Positions 19,729 to 28,437 of a stretch of DNA of 64,000 bases are shown here, in pieces (positions within the stretch are counted from its first letter, which is position 1; each line of letters begins with the position of its first letter). The stretch lies in assembly GCA_900113425.1 (NCBI GenBank), contig FOZF01000001.1:2067283-2131282 (forward strand). Direction: 5' to 3'. Both the position numbers and the translations under genes were made by a program. The DNA is from Stenotrophomonas maltophilia. GTDB taxonomy: Bacteria; Pseudomonadota; Gammaproteobacteria; Xanthomonadales; Xanthomonadaceae. Below the pieces are notes generated by a model. The model worked only from the letters and a program-made list of their open reading frames with translations, was not told where the DNA came from and did not search any database.

Positions 19729-19981
19729 TGTGGCGCGGCATCATGCTGGTCACCGACGGCGGCACCTGCAGGTAGAACCCGCGTTCGCTCATTTCGCTGC
19801 GCACCTTGGCCGGATCGGCCTGGGCGAGACGGCGCTGCGGCTCCAGGGCCACGTCCAGGACGAAGGTGAGCGTTCCCAGCGACGCCACCAGCGGCGCAGG
19901 CAGCGCGCTGAAGTCATCGCGTCGGGGAACGTAGACGAAGGTGTCCGGCTTGAGTTGGCTTTTATAGACGTAGGCGTGCAT
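19721..19981 (-). CDS. YcgL-domain protein
   Basis: An 86-residue small protein matching the YcgL family (E. coli YcgL ~97 aa): N-terminal AYVYKS...[19 protein letters not shown] and C-terminal GFYLQVPP. Function is not established. The ATG at 19981 matches the family start; an in-frame GTG two codons upstream (19987) is possible. It is the first gene of a pair with the ankyrin protein (8-bp overlap). Confidence 0.85.
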   Translation of the reverse strand: MHAYVYKSQLKPDTFVYVPRRDDFSALPAPLVASLGTLTFVLDVALEPQRRLAQADPAKVRSEMSERGFYLQVPPSVTSMMPRHND

Positions 19982-20140
19982 GTCCACGGGACGATAACCC
20001 GGGAAGAGCCCTGATTGTGTCGGAAAGCCGACATCGGGGAAAGCCGTCGGCCGACGATGCCGGCAGGATCGACGGTGTTTCCCCGGCGGGGTTCAGCAAT
20101 GTGGCGGCGGCGTTCAGCCTCGGCCGCCGCCACACGGTGC

Positions 20141-20581
20141 TTACTTGACCTTGGCGTAGGTGCCCTTCAGGGCGACGCCGGCCACGAACGTGCCCGCCCA
20201 GCACTCGTAGTTGCTGGCGCTCCTGAACTCGTTCTTCTTGTAGTAGCTGACGATGTCGACCACCGCATTGGCGCCACGCGAGCGGGCGCCGTCCTGCAGT
20301 GCGCGCAGCGCCGACAGCGCCACCCAGCGGCAGGCTTCGGCATCGCTCTTGTTGGCGGCGTTGGTCTTCCGGTTGGTGACGTCTTCACCCAGACGCTGCT
20401 GCACGCTGACCGGCTGCCCGGCCAGATAGAATCGCACGCTGCCATCGATGCCGGCATCGCGGGCGGCCTGCGAGCTGACAAGTTCCTGCAGGGACTGCTC
20501 GACTCGGGTGTCACGGGCGGAAGCCGTGGCGGTCACAGCCAGCAGAAGGGTGGCACTGGCGATCATCAGGGTGCGGCGCAT
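20141..20581 (-). CDS. Small secreted protein at the end of the pigment operon (often mis-named 'excinuclease')
   Basis: A 146-residue protein with a clear Sec signal peptide (residues 1-22, cut near TASA-RD), then a compact domain with two cysteines (C84 in EACRW, C126 in YECWA) that could form a disulfide. The RGANAVVDIVSYYKKNEF region recalls YbjQ-like folds. I recall similar proteins being labelled excinuclease ATPase subunit in databases, which the sequence does not support. AAGGAG precedes the ATG and the gene lies 54 bp after the last ketosynthase on the same strand, so it is probably co-transcribed. Its role is unknown. Confidence 0.75.
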   Translation of the reverse strand: MRRTLMIASATLLLAVTATASARDTRVEQSLQELVSSQAARDAGIDGSVRFYLAGQPVSVQQRLGEDVTNRKTNAANKSDAEACRWVALSALRALQDGARSRGANAVVDIVSYYKKNEFRSASNYECWAGTFVAGVALKGTYAKVK

Positions 20582-20635
20582 CGAAACATCTCCTTGTCCG
20601 GGGTGCGTTGGGGGTGGTGCGGATGGGTGCGGGGG

Positions 20636-21874
20636 TCATTCGCTCCAGCGGCGGAATACCAGCGAGGTATTGATGCCGCCGAAGGCGAAGTTGTTGCTCA
20701 TCACGTACTCGGCCTGCAGATCGCGGCCGTGCCCGGTGATGAAGTCCAGCTGGCCGCAGCGCGGATCGACCTCGGCCAGGTTGAGGGTCGGCGCGAACCA
20801 GCCGGCACGCATCATCTCGATGCTCAGCCAGGCTTCGAACGCTCCGCATGCGCCGAGCATGTGCCCGACGTAGCTCTTCAGCGAGCTGATCGGCACGCGG
20901 CTGCCGAACACCTGCGCGGTGGCCTGTGTCTCGGCGATGTCGCCGTGATCGGTGGCGGTGCCGTGGGCGTTGACGTAGTCGATCCGCGCAGCGTCGAGCC
21001 CGGCGTCCTCCAGGGCCAGGCGCATGGCCTGGGCCATGGTGTCGGCGCTGGGCTGGGTGACGTGCTGGCCGTCGCTGTTGGTTCCGTAGCCCACCACCTC
21101 GGCAAGGATAGACGCACCGCGTGCGAGGGCGTGCTCCATGTCTTCCAGGATCAGGGTGCAGGCACCCTCGCCCAGTACCAGGCCGTCGCGGCCTGCATCG
21201 AAGGGCCGCGGCGTCGACTGCGGCGCATCATTGCGCACGCTGGTGGCGAACAGAGTGTCGAACACCGCTGCAGCGGTGGCGTCGAGCTGCTCGGCACCGC
21301 CGGCCACCATCACCGTCTGCTTGCCGCTGCGGATCGCCTCATACGCCGCCCCGACGCCCTGGCTGCCTGACGTGCAGGCACTGGAGGTGGTGTAGACACG
21401 CCCGGACAGGCCGAAGAACACGCCGATGTTGACCGGCGCGGTATGGCTCATCATCTTCAGGTACGTGGTGGCGCTGATGCCATCGGTGGTGAACTCGTTG
21501 AGCATGCGGCCGAACTCGCCGGTCGCTTCGTGGCTGCCGGAGGACGAACCGTAAGCCACGCCGGTGCGGCCGCTGCGCAGCACCGGGTGCTCATGCAGAC
21601 CGGCCTCGCGCAGGGCCATCTCGGTGGCGCGCACCGACATGATCGCGACCTTGCCCATCGAGCGGGTGGTCTTGCGGTTGTAGTTCGGCGGCAGCGTGAA
21701 GTCCTGCGCCGGCGCGGCCAGCTTGGTGTTCAGGCCCGCGTAGACATTCCATTCCGGCATGGTGCGTACCGCGTTGCGGCAGCTGCGCAGGTGCGCATGG
21801 ATGGTGGGCCAGTCGTGGCCAAGCGGACTGATGGCAGCGGCACCGGTCACCACCACGCGACGATCAGCGGCCAT
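20636..21874 (-). CDS. Beta-ketoacyl-ACP synthase, ApeR-like (aryl-polyene operon)
   Basis: A 412-residue FabF-type ketosynthase. The nucleophile is C167 (SSACTSG), and the two catalytic histidines lie in NAHGTATDHGD and KSYVGHMLG. In aryl-polyene clusters a second ketosynthase ends the operon (the ApeR position) and is thought to help start or extend the chain. Its ATG shares one base with the ketoreductase stop (TGATG), so translation is coupled. All catalytic residues are present, unlike the chain-length factor at 36269-37012. Confidence 0.92.
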   Translation of the reverse strand: MAADRRVVVTGAAAISPLGHDWPTIHAHLRSCRNAVRTMPEWNVYAGLNTKLAAPAQDFTLPPNYNRKTTRSMGKVAIMSVRATEMALREAGLHEHPVLRSGRTGVAYGSSSGSHEATGEFGRMLNEFTTDGISATTYLKMMSHTAPVNIGVFFGLSGRVYTTSSACTSGSQGVGAAYEAIRSGKQTVMVAGGAEQLDATAAAVFDTLFATSVRNDAPQSTPRPFDAGRDGLVLGEGACTLILEDMEHALARGASILAEVVGYGTNSDGQHVTQPSADTMAQAMRLALEDAGLDAARIDYVNAHGTATDHGDIAETQATAQVFGSRVPISSLKSYVGHMLGACGAFEAWLSIEMMRAGWFAPTLNLAEVDPRCGQLDFITGHGRDLQAEYVMSNNFAFGGINTSLVFRRWSE

Positions 21875-22605
21875 CAGAGCATGCCCCCGTTGACCGAGAT
21901 TACCTGCCGGGTGATGTAGCCGGCCGGCTCGGACAGCAGGAACGCGACCGTCGCGGCCACCTCATCGGGATGCCCGACGCGGCCGGCCGGAATCAGCTTC
22001 AGGGCGTGTTCGACCACTTCATCGTTGAGCATTTCGGTCTCGATCAGGCCCGGGGCCACGCAGTTGACGGTGATCTGGCGGCTCGCCAGCTCCAGCGCCA
22101 GCGCCTTGGTGGCACCGATGATGCCGGCCTTGGCCGCGCTGTAGTTGACCTGGCCGCGGTTGCCGGCCAGCCCGGACACCGATGACAGGGTGACGATGCG
22201 ACCCGGCCGGCGCCGCCGCACCATCGGCATGATGAGCGGATGCAGCACGTTGTAGAAGCCGTCCAGGTTGGTGTGGATGACCTGGTCCCAGTCTTCGGAC
22301 GACAACGCAGGAAATGCGCCGTCGCGGGCGATGCCGGCATTGCACACCACGCCGTAGTACGCACCGTGCGCCTCGACGTCGGCCTCCAATGCGCTGCGTG
22401 CGGCATCCCGGTCGGCCACATCGAACGCCAGCACGCGGGCCTGCCGGCCCAGTGCCTGGATGTCCTCCACCACTGCCTGCGCCTCGTCCACGCGGCTGCG
22501 GCAGTGCACGGCTACGTCGAACCCATCGCGCGCGACGCGCAGCGCGATGGCCCGGCCGATGCCCCGACTGGCGCCGGTGACCAGCACGCTCCGATTCCCT
22601 GTCAT
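21874..22605 (-). CDS. 3-oxoacyl-ACP reductase, FabG/ApeQ-like
   Basis: A 243-residue short-chain dehydrogenase/reductase. The NADPH-binding GASRGIG is at residues 11-17, catalytic N114, S142, Y155 and K159 are all present, and the protein ends in the FabG-like INVNGG-type tail (VISVNGGML). It reduces the 3-keto group after each condensation during polyene assembly. Start ATG 22605 overlaps the dehydratase stop by 4 bp (ATGA); the long upstream frame extension is spurious. Confidence 0.93.
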   Translation of the reverse strand: MTGNRSVLVTGASRGIGRAIALRVARDGFDVAVHCRSRVDEAQAVVEDIQALGRQARVLAFDVADRDAARSALEADVEAHGAYYGVVCNAGIARDGAFPALSSEDWDQVIHTNLDGFYNVLHPLIMPMVRRRRPGRIVTLSSVSGLAGNRGQVNYSAAKAGIIGATKALALELASRQITVNCVAPGLIETEMLNDEVVEHALKLIPAGRVGHPDEVAATVAFLLSEPAGYITRQVISVNGGML

Positions 22606-23057
22606 GCCTGTCCACTCTCCAGATAGGCCATCGCGTCGGCAGGTTCGTATACCGACACGTTGGCGGTCGCCCATTCTTCGTCGCCTGCCAGGATCCGGCA
22701 GGCGAACATCCCCAGTCCATTGTCGCCCAACAGCTCGCAGCGCGCCTGTACGCGAAGGCGGCTGCCTACGGGAAAACCGCTGCGCCGGCTGCCATAACGA
22801 CGACTGCCCAGCAGGAATCCGAGCTGCGGCGGGTTGCCGGCCGCGCGTGCGCGGCAGCCGGCCCAGGCCGCGATGGCCTGCGCCATGTATTCGATGCCGA
22901 TCCAGGCCGGCACCTGCCCATCCTCGACGAACAGCCCGCTCGCCGGCACGACCAGCTCGGCCTCGATGCCGTCCTCGTCCCAGTGCATGATGCGCTCCAG
23001 CAGGCACATGTCCTGCCGGTGCGGCACCACGTCTTCGATGTCATACAACGTATTCAT
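22602..23057 (-). CDS. Hotdog-fold 3-hydroxyacyl-ACP dehydratase, ApeP-like
   Basis: A 151-residue single hotdog domain with the candidate catalytic histidine H13 in VPHRQDMCLL and the conserved WIGIEYMAQAIAAWAG helix. Aryl-polyene clusters contain an ApeP-type dehydratase that, with ApeI, creates the conjugated double bonds. The ATG at 23057 overlaps the preceding ketosynthase stop (ATGA). Confidence 0.88.
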   Translation of the reverse strand: MNTLYDIEDVVPHRQDMCLLERIMHWDEDGIEAELVVPASGLFVEDGQVPAWIGIEYMAQAIAAWAGCRARAAGNPPQLGFLLGSRRYGSRRSGFPVGSRLRVQARCELLGDNGLGMFACRILAGDEEWATANVSVYEPADAMAYLESGQA

Positions 23058-24238
23058 CCGCGCTCCAGTGCCAGCACGGCATTGCTGCCGCCGAAGGCGA
23101 ACGAGTTGCTCAGCACGCGCCGGGGCGGCTGCGCCAGGCAGGTGGCCGGCGCCACCAGCGGCAGCGGCGGCAGAGCCGGATCGGCGATGCCATCCCACCA
23201 GTGCGGTGGCAGCTGCTGCCTGCCGTTCTCGGCAAGCACGATCCAGCACAGCGCCGCCTCGATCGCCCCCGACGCACCCAGGGTGTGGCCGGTGAGTGGC
23301 TTGGTGGAACTGCAGGGCACCTCATTGCCCAGTACCTGCGCCACCGCCAGGCTTTCCATCGCATCGTTGTGGCCGGTGGCAGTGCCGTGCAGGTTCACGT
23401 AGTCGACGTCGGCGGGCGACCAGCCGGCGCGATGCAGCGCCTGCTGCAGGGCGTCGATGGCGCCCAGGGCCCGCGGATCCGGCGCCGACATGTGATGGGC
23501 GTCGGCGGACTCACCCCACCCGGCCAGGCATACCGGGCCAGGTTCGCGGGTCAGCAGGAACAGCGCAGCGCCCTCGCCGATGTTGATGCCGGCACGATGC
23601 TGCGAGAAGGGGTTGCAGCGCACTGCCGAGACCGATTCGAGCGCATTGAAGCCTGCCACGGTGAAGCGACACAGCGAGTCGGCACCACCGGCGATGACCG
23701 CATCGACGGTGCCGGCACGCAGCATTCGCGCGGCCGACATCAGCGCCTTGGCACTGGACGAACAGGCCGTGGACAGGGTCCACGCCGGCCCCTGCGCGCC
23801 GCTGCGCTGACGCACGAACTGCGCGGTGGTGCCCATTTCCTGCTGTGCGTAATCGAAACCTTCAGGCCAGCAGCCCTGTTCGGCATGGGTGCGCAGTGCC
23901 TGCTCCGACTCGCCGATGCCGGAGGTGCTGGTGCCCAGCACCACCGCCACCCGATCGGCGCCATGGCGTGCAATGGCCGCGCTCACCGCAGGCGCGATCT
24001 GCGCCAGTGCGACCTCCAGCAATGCATTGTTGCGCCCGCGCAGGGACACCGGCAGGTCTTCCAGCGTCGGCAGTGGCGTGCGTACTTCACCCAGCGCCAG
24101 GGTACGTCCCGGCAGCAGGCGGTCGTTGTCGCTCAGGCCGCCCGGAACATCGGCGAACATCGCCGATGCCACGGCACCGCGGCCTTCGCCCAGCGCGCAG
24201 ACCACGCCGAGGTCGTTCAGGTAGATCGGTGTATTCAT
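23054..24238 (-). CDS. Beta-ketoacyl-ACP synthase, ApeO-like
   Basis: A 394-residue FabF-type ketosynthase with C159 (TLSTACSSS), H284 (LHGTATGH) and H318 (KPLTGHTLG). In characterised aryl-polyene systems the catalytic KS (ApeO) pairs with the inactive chain-length factor ApeC and iteratively condenses malonyl-ACP. It is coupled on both sides by ATGA overlaps. Two such complete ketosynthases occur in this operon. Confidence 0.92.
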   Translation of the reverse strand: MNTPIYLNDLGVVCALGEGRGAVASAMFADVPGGLSDNDRLLPGRTLALGEVRTPLPTLEDLPVSLRGRNNALLEVALAQIAPAVSAAIARHGADRVAVVLGTSTSGIGESEQALRTHAEQGCWPEGFDYAQQEMGTTAQFVRQRSGAQGPAWTLSTACSSSAKALMSAARMLRAGTVDAVIAGGADSLCRFTVAGFNALESVSAVRCNPFSQHRAGINIGEGAALFLLTREPGPVCLAGWGESADAHHMSAPDPRALGAIDALQQALHRAGWSPADVDYVNLHGTATGHNDAMESLAVAQVLGNEVPCSSTKPLTGHTLGASGAIEAALCWIVLAENGRQQLPPHWWDGIADPALPPLPLVAPATCLAQPPRRVLSNSFAFGGSNAVLALERG

Positions 24239-24792
24239 CGCGCCTGCCCGGCCATGTCGATCGATTCGATGCGCAGGGCGTAACCCTCGGCACGGTTCTC
24301 CAGCTGGACGCTGCCATCGTCCAGGCGCCGCAGCTGCAGCCAGACCGTGCCACTGCGGGACAGGCTGCGCTGGCGACCGTCATCGCTGACCTCCCAGCCC
24401 GCCGGCAATGCCGCAGCGATCGCCGCGGTCGGCCACAACGCGAACTGCAGGTCATCCAGCACGCGCTCGGCACGCACCTGCGGCGGCAGCCACGGCGCAC
24501 GCTGCTGGGTCAGTTGCCGGCCGTCCCACTGCAGGCGCACGCCGGTCTGGCCCATGGCCTGCACCGCCAGCCGCACCTGCTGTGCGTCGGCTTCAAGCAG
24601 CGCATCGAGATCGCGCTCATGGCTGCCGAAGCGGAAATGCAGCTGCTGCTGCAGTGCCAGCGGCGCTGGCAGGCTGGCCGGCGACAGCCGCAGCGGTGGC
24701 AGCTGCACCTGCGGGCGCGGCATGCGCCCGGCACAGGCCACCAGCAGCAGGCACAGCAGCACTGCAGCGGAAAGGGCCCTCAGGCGCCGCAC
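24235..24792 (-). CDS. DUF3261-type lipoprotein, ApeN-like
   Basis: A 185-residue lipoprotein. The signal peptide ends in the lipobox LVAC (about residues 20-23), followed by a beta-rich domain with pairs of hydrophobic strands, as in DUF3261 proteins of aryl-polyene clusters. It probably sits in the outer membrane and helps place the pigment lipid. The start is a GTG at 24792, overlapping the upstream flavoprotein stop by 13 bp; no other start gives a signal peptide. Confidence 0.8.
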   Translation of the reverse strand: MRRLRALSAAVLLCLLLVACAGRMPRPQVQLPPLRLSPASLPAPLALQQQLHFRFGSHERDLDALLEADAQQVRLAVQAMGQTGVRLQWDGRQLTQQRAPWLPPQVRAERVLDDLQFALWPTAAIAAALPAGWEVSDDGRQRSLSRSGTVWLQLRRLDDGSVQLENRAEGYALRIESIDMAGQAR

Positions 24793-26030
24793 AGTTCCTC
24801 CAGCACGCGCATGCGACGGCCGCTGGGGTCGGCCACGTAGGGGTTGTTGGTGTCCCAGGCGTATCCGGCCAGGATGGAACTGATCATGTCGCGCACGTCC
24901 GGCTGCGGATCGGGGTGGTAGATGATCTTCTGGAAGCCGCCCTGGTACCAGCTTTCGACGAAACGACGGAAGGTTTTCACGCCGGCACGCAGCGGAACGG
25001 AGAACTCGGCCTCCCAGTCCACAGCCTGCCCGGCATAACGGCGCGCCAGGCACTCACTGGCCAGCTGCGCCGATTTGAAGGCAATGGTCACGCCCGAGGA
25101 GAACACCGGGTCGAGGAACTCGCCGGCGTTGCCAAGCAGCGCATAGCCCGGGCCCCACAGCGAACGGACATTGGCCGAATAGCCCGTGATGCGGCGTACC
25201 GGCAGCACCGCCCATTCGGCATTGGCCAGCAGGCGGGTCAGGTTCGGATCCTCGCCGACGATGGCCTGCAGCTTCTGCAGGTCGTCGCCTTCGTAGCGGT
25301 CGAAGAACGAGGGCTCGGCCACCACGCCCAGCGAGCAGCAGCCGTTGGAGAACGGGATCGTCCAGTACCAGACGTCGATGTGCTCGGGGTGGGTCGTGAT
25401 GAGGATCTTGTTGCGGTCGAAGTCCGCTTCGGCCGGAATGTTGTCACGCACGTGGCAGAAGATCGCGCCACGCACCGGGAAGTTGGAGGGCGACTCCAGA
25501 TCCAGCAGGCGCGGCAGCAACCGGGCGAAGCCGGAGGCGTCCAGGATGAAGTCGGCCTCGATGCGGTACTCACTGCCATCGGGACGGCGCACGTTGACGG
25601 CAGGCTGCTCGCCCGGCTCGACCGACAGCACCTCGTCACCGAAACGCAGCGTGGTACCCATCCGCTCGGCGCCTCGCGCCAGTACGTTGTCGAAGTCGGC
25701 GCGCTGCACCTGGTAGGTGGTGCCCCAGCCCGGCGAGAACTTCTTCCTGAAGTCGAATGCGGTACGCGCCTGCCCATGCACGAAGGCCGCGCCATTCTTG
25801 TGCTGGAAGCCGGCTTCGACCACATCCTGCAGCAGGCCGGCCGCTTCGATGTACTCCATGCTCTGCGGCAGCAGGCTTTCACCGATGGAGAAACGCGGGA
25901 ACTGCTGGCGTTCGATCATCAACACCTGGCGACCCTGCCGGCGCAGCATCGCAGCAGCAACGGAACCGGCCGGGCCGGCGCCGATGATCAGGATTTCGGT
26001 GCGTTCGACAGCATCCACAGCAGTACTCAT
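24780..26030 (-). CDS. Flavin-dependent halogenase-like oxidoreductase in the pigment operon
   Basis: A 416-residue FAD enzyme. The Rossmann GAGPAG is at residues 17-22. K78 in GFQHKNG aligns by position and context with the catalytic lysine of flavin-dependent halogenases. W221-Y-W-T-I-P226 matches the family motif WxWxIP, and DPVFSSGV follows the GNAGEF segment. By family knowledge such enzymes chlorinate or brominate electron-rich aromatics using FADH2 supplied by a separate reductase. In Xanthomonas the related pigment xanthomonadin is brominated, so ring halogenation here is plausible but unproven. Close relatives can also be hydroxylases or geranylgeranyl-reductase-like enzymes. Start ATG 26030. 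Confidence 0.82.
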   Translation of the reverse strand: MSTAVDAVERTEILIIGAGPAGSVAAAMLRRQGRQVLMIERQQFPRFSIGESLLPQSMEYIEAAGLLQDVVEAGFQHKNGAAFVHGQARTAFDFRKKFSPGWGTTYQVQRADFDNVLARGAERMGTTLRFGDEVLSVEPGEQPAVNVRRPDGSEYRIEADFILDASGFARLLPRLLDLESPSNFPVRGAIFCHVRDNIPAEADFDRNKILITTHPEHIDVWYWTIPFSNGCCSLGVVAEPSFFDRYEGDDLQKLQAIVGEDPNLTRLLANAEWAVLPVRRITGYSANVRSLWGPGYALLGNAGEFLDPVFSSGVTIAFKSAQLASECLARRYAGQAVDWEAEFSVPLRAGVKTFRRFVESWYQGGFQKIIYHPDPQPDVRDMISSILAGYAWDTNNPYVADPSGRRMRVLEELCGA

Positions 26031-26082
26031 CGGGGCGTCCTTGTTGCTCGATAGAGGAAAAGAAGAGAAGCGGAAGGCGGGC

Positions 26083-28437
26083 TCAGGCCGGCGGCAGGTC
26101 ATGCGGTGGCGGCCGGAACAGCGGCGAGATCAGCCAGACCAGCCCGATACCGAACAGCAGGGTCAGGCCGAACGCGCGCAGCGCCGGGGTCTGCGACAGG
26201 CCCAGCAGGCCGAACGACAGCCAGGTGCTGGCCGCACCCACGCACACCGCCAGCCATGCGCTGGCGTCGCCACGATGCTCGATCAGGAAGATGCCGTAAT
26301 CGATGCCCATGCCCAGCAGCAGCATCAGCGCCAGCACGTTGAACAGCTGCAGCGGCTGGCCGAACAGGCCCAGCAGGCCCAGGGTCAGCGCACCGGCGAT
26401 CAGGGTCGGGGCGAACACGCGCCAGGCCTGGCGGCGATAGCGCAGCCACAGCGCGCCGAACACCAGTGCGATGCCGACCAGCAGCAGCCCGCCCATCAGC
26501 TTGCGGTAGTGGCCCAGCAGCTTGGAGAAATCGGAGGTGCGGTCTACCCAGCGCACACCGGGCAGACCTTCGGCGGCGCGTTCCAGCGTGGCCAGAGCAT
26601 CGGCACGCGACAGGTCATCGACCATCACCACGCTGATCATCTGCCCACCGACCTTACCCACCCACAGGTGGCGGAACGGCTGCGAGGCCGGCGAGGCCAG
26701 GAAGGCTTCGGCGGTGAGCGGCGCTGCGGCAAAACGCGGTCGCTGCAGCGGCTCGCCCACGGCTTCGGACACGGCCGACAGCACGCCGGGCTCCACCTTG
26801 GCGGTCAGCGCAGCATCGGCCTGCTGGCGAGCCGGTGATGGCAGCCAGTCACTGATCGCGCGGTAGCCACCAATGCGCTTGTCATCGGCCAGTACACGCA
26901 AGCGTTCGGTCAACGCCTCTTCGCGCTGCAACAGCTGGGCCGCGTCGCTGCCCTGCACCAGGTAGAACTGTGCCGGGCTGGGCATCCCCAGCAGCTGGCT
27001 CAGGCGGATCTGCTGGGCCATCAGCGCCGGCGGAGACGACTGCAGGCTGCGCAGGTCGTCGTTGCTCTGCAGGCGCGCGATGCCCACCGCGGACAGCACC
27101 AGCGCGGCCACCACGAAGATCGCCACCGGGCGCCGGCCGTGCAGGCGCGGGAAACGTTCCAGCGTGTTGCCCAGCCAGTGCGAGAAGCGGGTCTGGCGGA
27201 TCTCGCCACCGTCGAGCCACGGGAACCAGAAGATCACCGTTAGGAACGCCGCTGCCAGGCCCACCACCGAGAACAGCGCCATCTGGCGAAGGCCCGGGAA
27301 CGGGGCCAGGCCCAATGCGAGGTAGGCCAGCGCACTGGTCAACAGCGCCAGCCACAGGCCGGGCAGAAGATGCCGCAGCAGCTTCCAGCGACGGTCGGCC
27401 GGTTCGGCCTGGCGCGACGCAAACCAGTGGATGCCGTAGTCCTCCGCTACACCCACCAGCGATGCACCGAACACCAGGGTCAGCACGTGCACTTTGCCGA
27501 ACACCAGCACGGTCACCGCCAGCGCCACGCCGCAACCGATCAGCAGCGACGCGGCCACCAGCAGGATCGGCCGCAGCGAACGGAACGCCAGCCACACCAG
27601 CAGCAGTACCGCAGCCAGTGAGCCCCAACCGATCGTGTTGATTTCCTGGTTGGCCTGCACCGCCGCCGCTTCAGCATGCAGCGGCACGCCGGCATGCAGG
27701 ATTTCCAGCTCAGGTGCCGCGGCCCTGGCTGCCTTCCCGGCCCGCTCCAGCAGGCCATCAAGATGGCGCTCGCCATCAAGCTGGAACGCCGACCCCGGCG
27801 TATCGAACTGCAGCGCCGCCCAATGCTTGCCCTCGGCTTCAAGCAGGCCATCATCACCCAGCCGCAAGCCCGAACCCTGCGCCTGCTGCTGCCACCATTG
27901 CGGCCACAATGACAGCGGATCCTGCCGCCATTCGGTGAGCCGCGGCGTACCCATCGGGCCGTACAGCGCGGCCAGCGCCTGCTCGGCCAGCGCACCGGTT
28001 TCCGTGCTCTGCAGCTGGTCACGCTGCGCCGGGGTCAGCAGGCGGTCGCGATACGGCGCGTAGAACGCACGCGCCTCGTCGAACCAGCCTTCAATGGACC
28101 CACTGGGCACCAGCAAAGCGCTCTCGGCATCTTCAGCCATGGCCGCAGCGAACGCGGCCTGCGCCCGCTTGGCGGCGGCGCCGTCCTGGCTGCCGAGCAG
28201 CACCACCACCTGCCGCGAACTGCCATCGGCGATGCGCCGGGTGACATCGCTCAACAGGCGGTCATGCGCATCCTGCGGCAACAACGCGAGGATGTCGGTA
28301 TCGATCCGCGGTTCCTGGCTCCACAGGCGCCACTGCTGCACGCCCAGTACCAGCAGCAACAGCAGCCAGGCGACGCCCAGCCAATGCCACCAACGCCGCA
28401 ACCGGTCCGGTGCGTTCAACGCCACGGCGTCACTCAA
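26083..28437 (-). CDS. MMPL/RND-family lipid exporter, ApeM-like
   Basis: A 784-residue inner-membrane transporter built as two halves. Each half has one N-terminal TM helix, a large periplasmic loop (about residues 45-245 and 445-620) and a bundle of five TM helices (about 250-400 and 635-775). MMPL proteins export lipids and polyketides, and in aryl-polyene clusters this member is thought to move the pigment lipid toward the periplasm. The start is a TTG at 28437 overlapping the LolA-like gene stop by 8 bp. Confidence 0.9.
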   Translation of the reverse strand: MSDAVALNAPDRLRRWWHWLGVAWLLLLLVLGVQQWRLWSQEPRIDTDILALLPQDAHDRLLSDVTRRIADGSSRQVVVLLGSQDGAAAKRAQAAFAAAMAEDAESALLVPSGSIEGWFDEARAFYAPYRDRLLTPAQRDQLQSTETGALAEQALAALYGPMGTPRLTEWRQDPLSLWPQWWQQQAQGSGLRLGDDGLLEAEGKHWAALQFDTPGSAFQLDGERHLDGLLERAGKAARAAAPELEILHAGVPLHAEAAAVQANQEINTIGWGSLAAVLLLVWLAFRSLRPILLVAASLLIGCGVALAVTVLVFGKVHVLTLVFGASLVGVAEDYGIHWFASRQAEPADRRWKLLRHLLPGLWLALLTSALAYLALGLAPFPGLRQMALFSVVGLAAAFLTVIFWFPWLDGGEIRQTRFSHWLGNTLERFPRLHGRRPVAIFVVAALVLSAVGIARLQSNDDLRSLQSSPPALMAQQIRLSQLLGMPSPAQFYLVQGSDAAQLLQREEALTERLRVLADDKRIGGYRAISDWLPSPARQQADAALTAKVEPGVLSAVSEAVGEPLQRPRFAAAPLTAEAFLASPASQPFRHLWVGKVGGQMISVVMVDDLSRADALATLERAAEGLPGVRWVDRTSDFSKLLGHYRKLMGGLLLVGIALVFGALWLRYRRQAWRVFAPTLIAGALTLGLLGLFGQPLQLFNVLALMLLLGMGIDYGIFLIEHRGDASAWLAVCVGAASTWLSFGLLGLSQTPALRAFGLTLLFGIGLVWLISPLFRPPPHDLPPA

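Noticed and set aside
16567..19869. 1100-codon plus-strand frame opposite the ankyrin gene
   Set aside because: Antisense shadow of repeat-rich sequence with no domain logic (Arg/Gln/His-rich).
20141..20581. Excinuclease ATPase subunit identity
   Set aside because: A 146-residue secreted protein without Walker motifs or zinc fingers cannot be UvrA.
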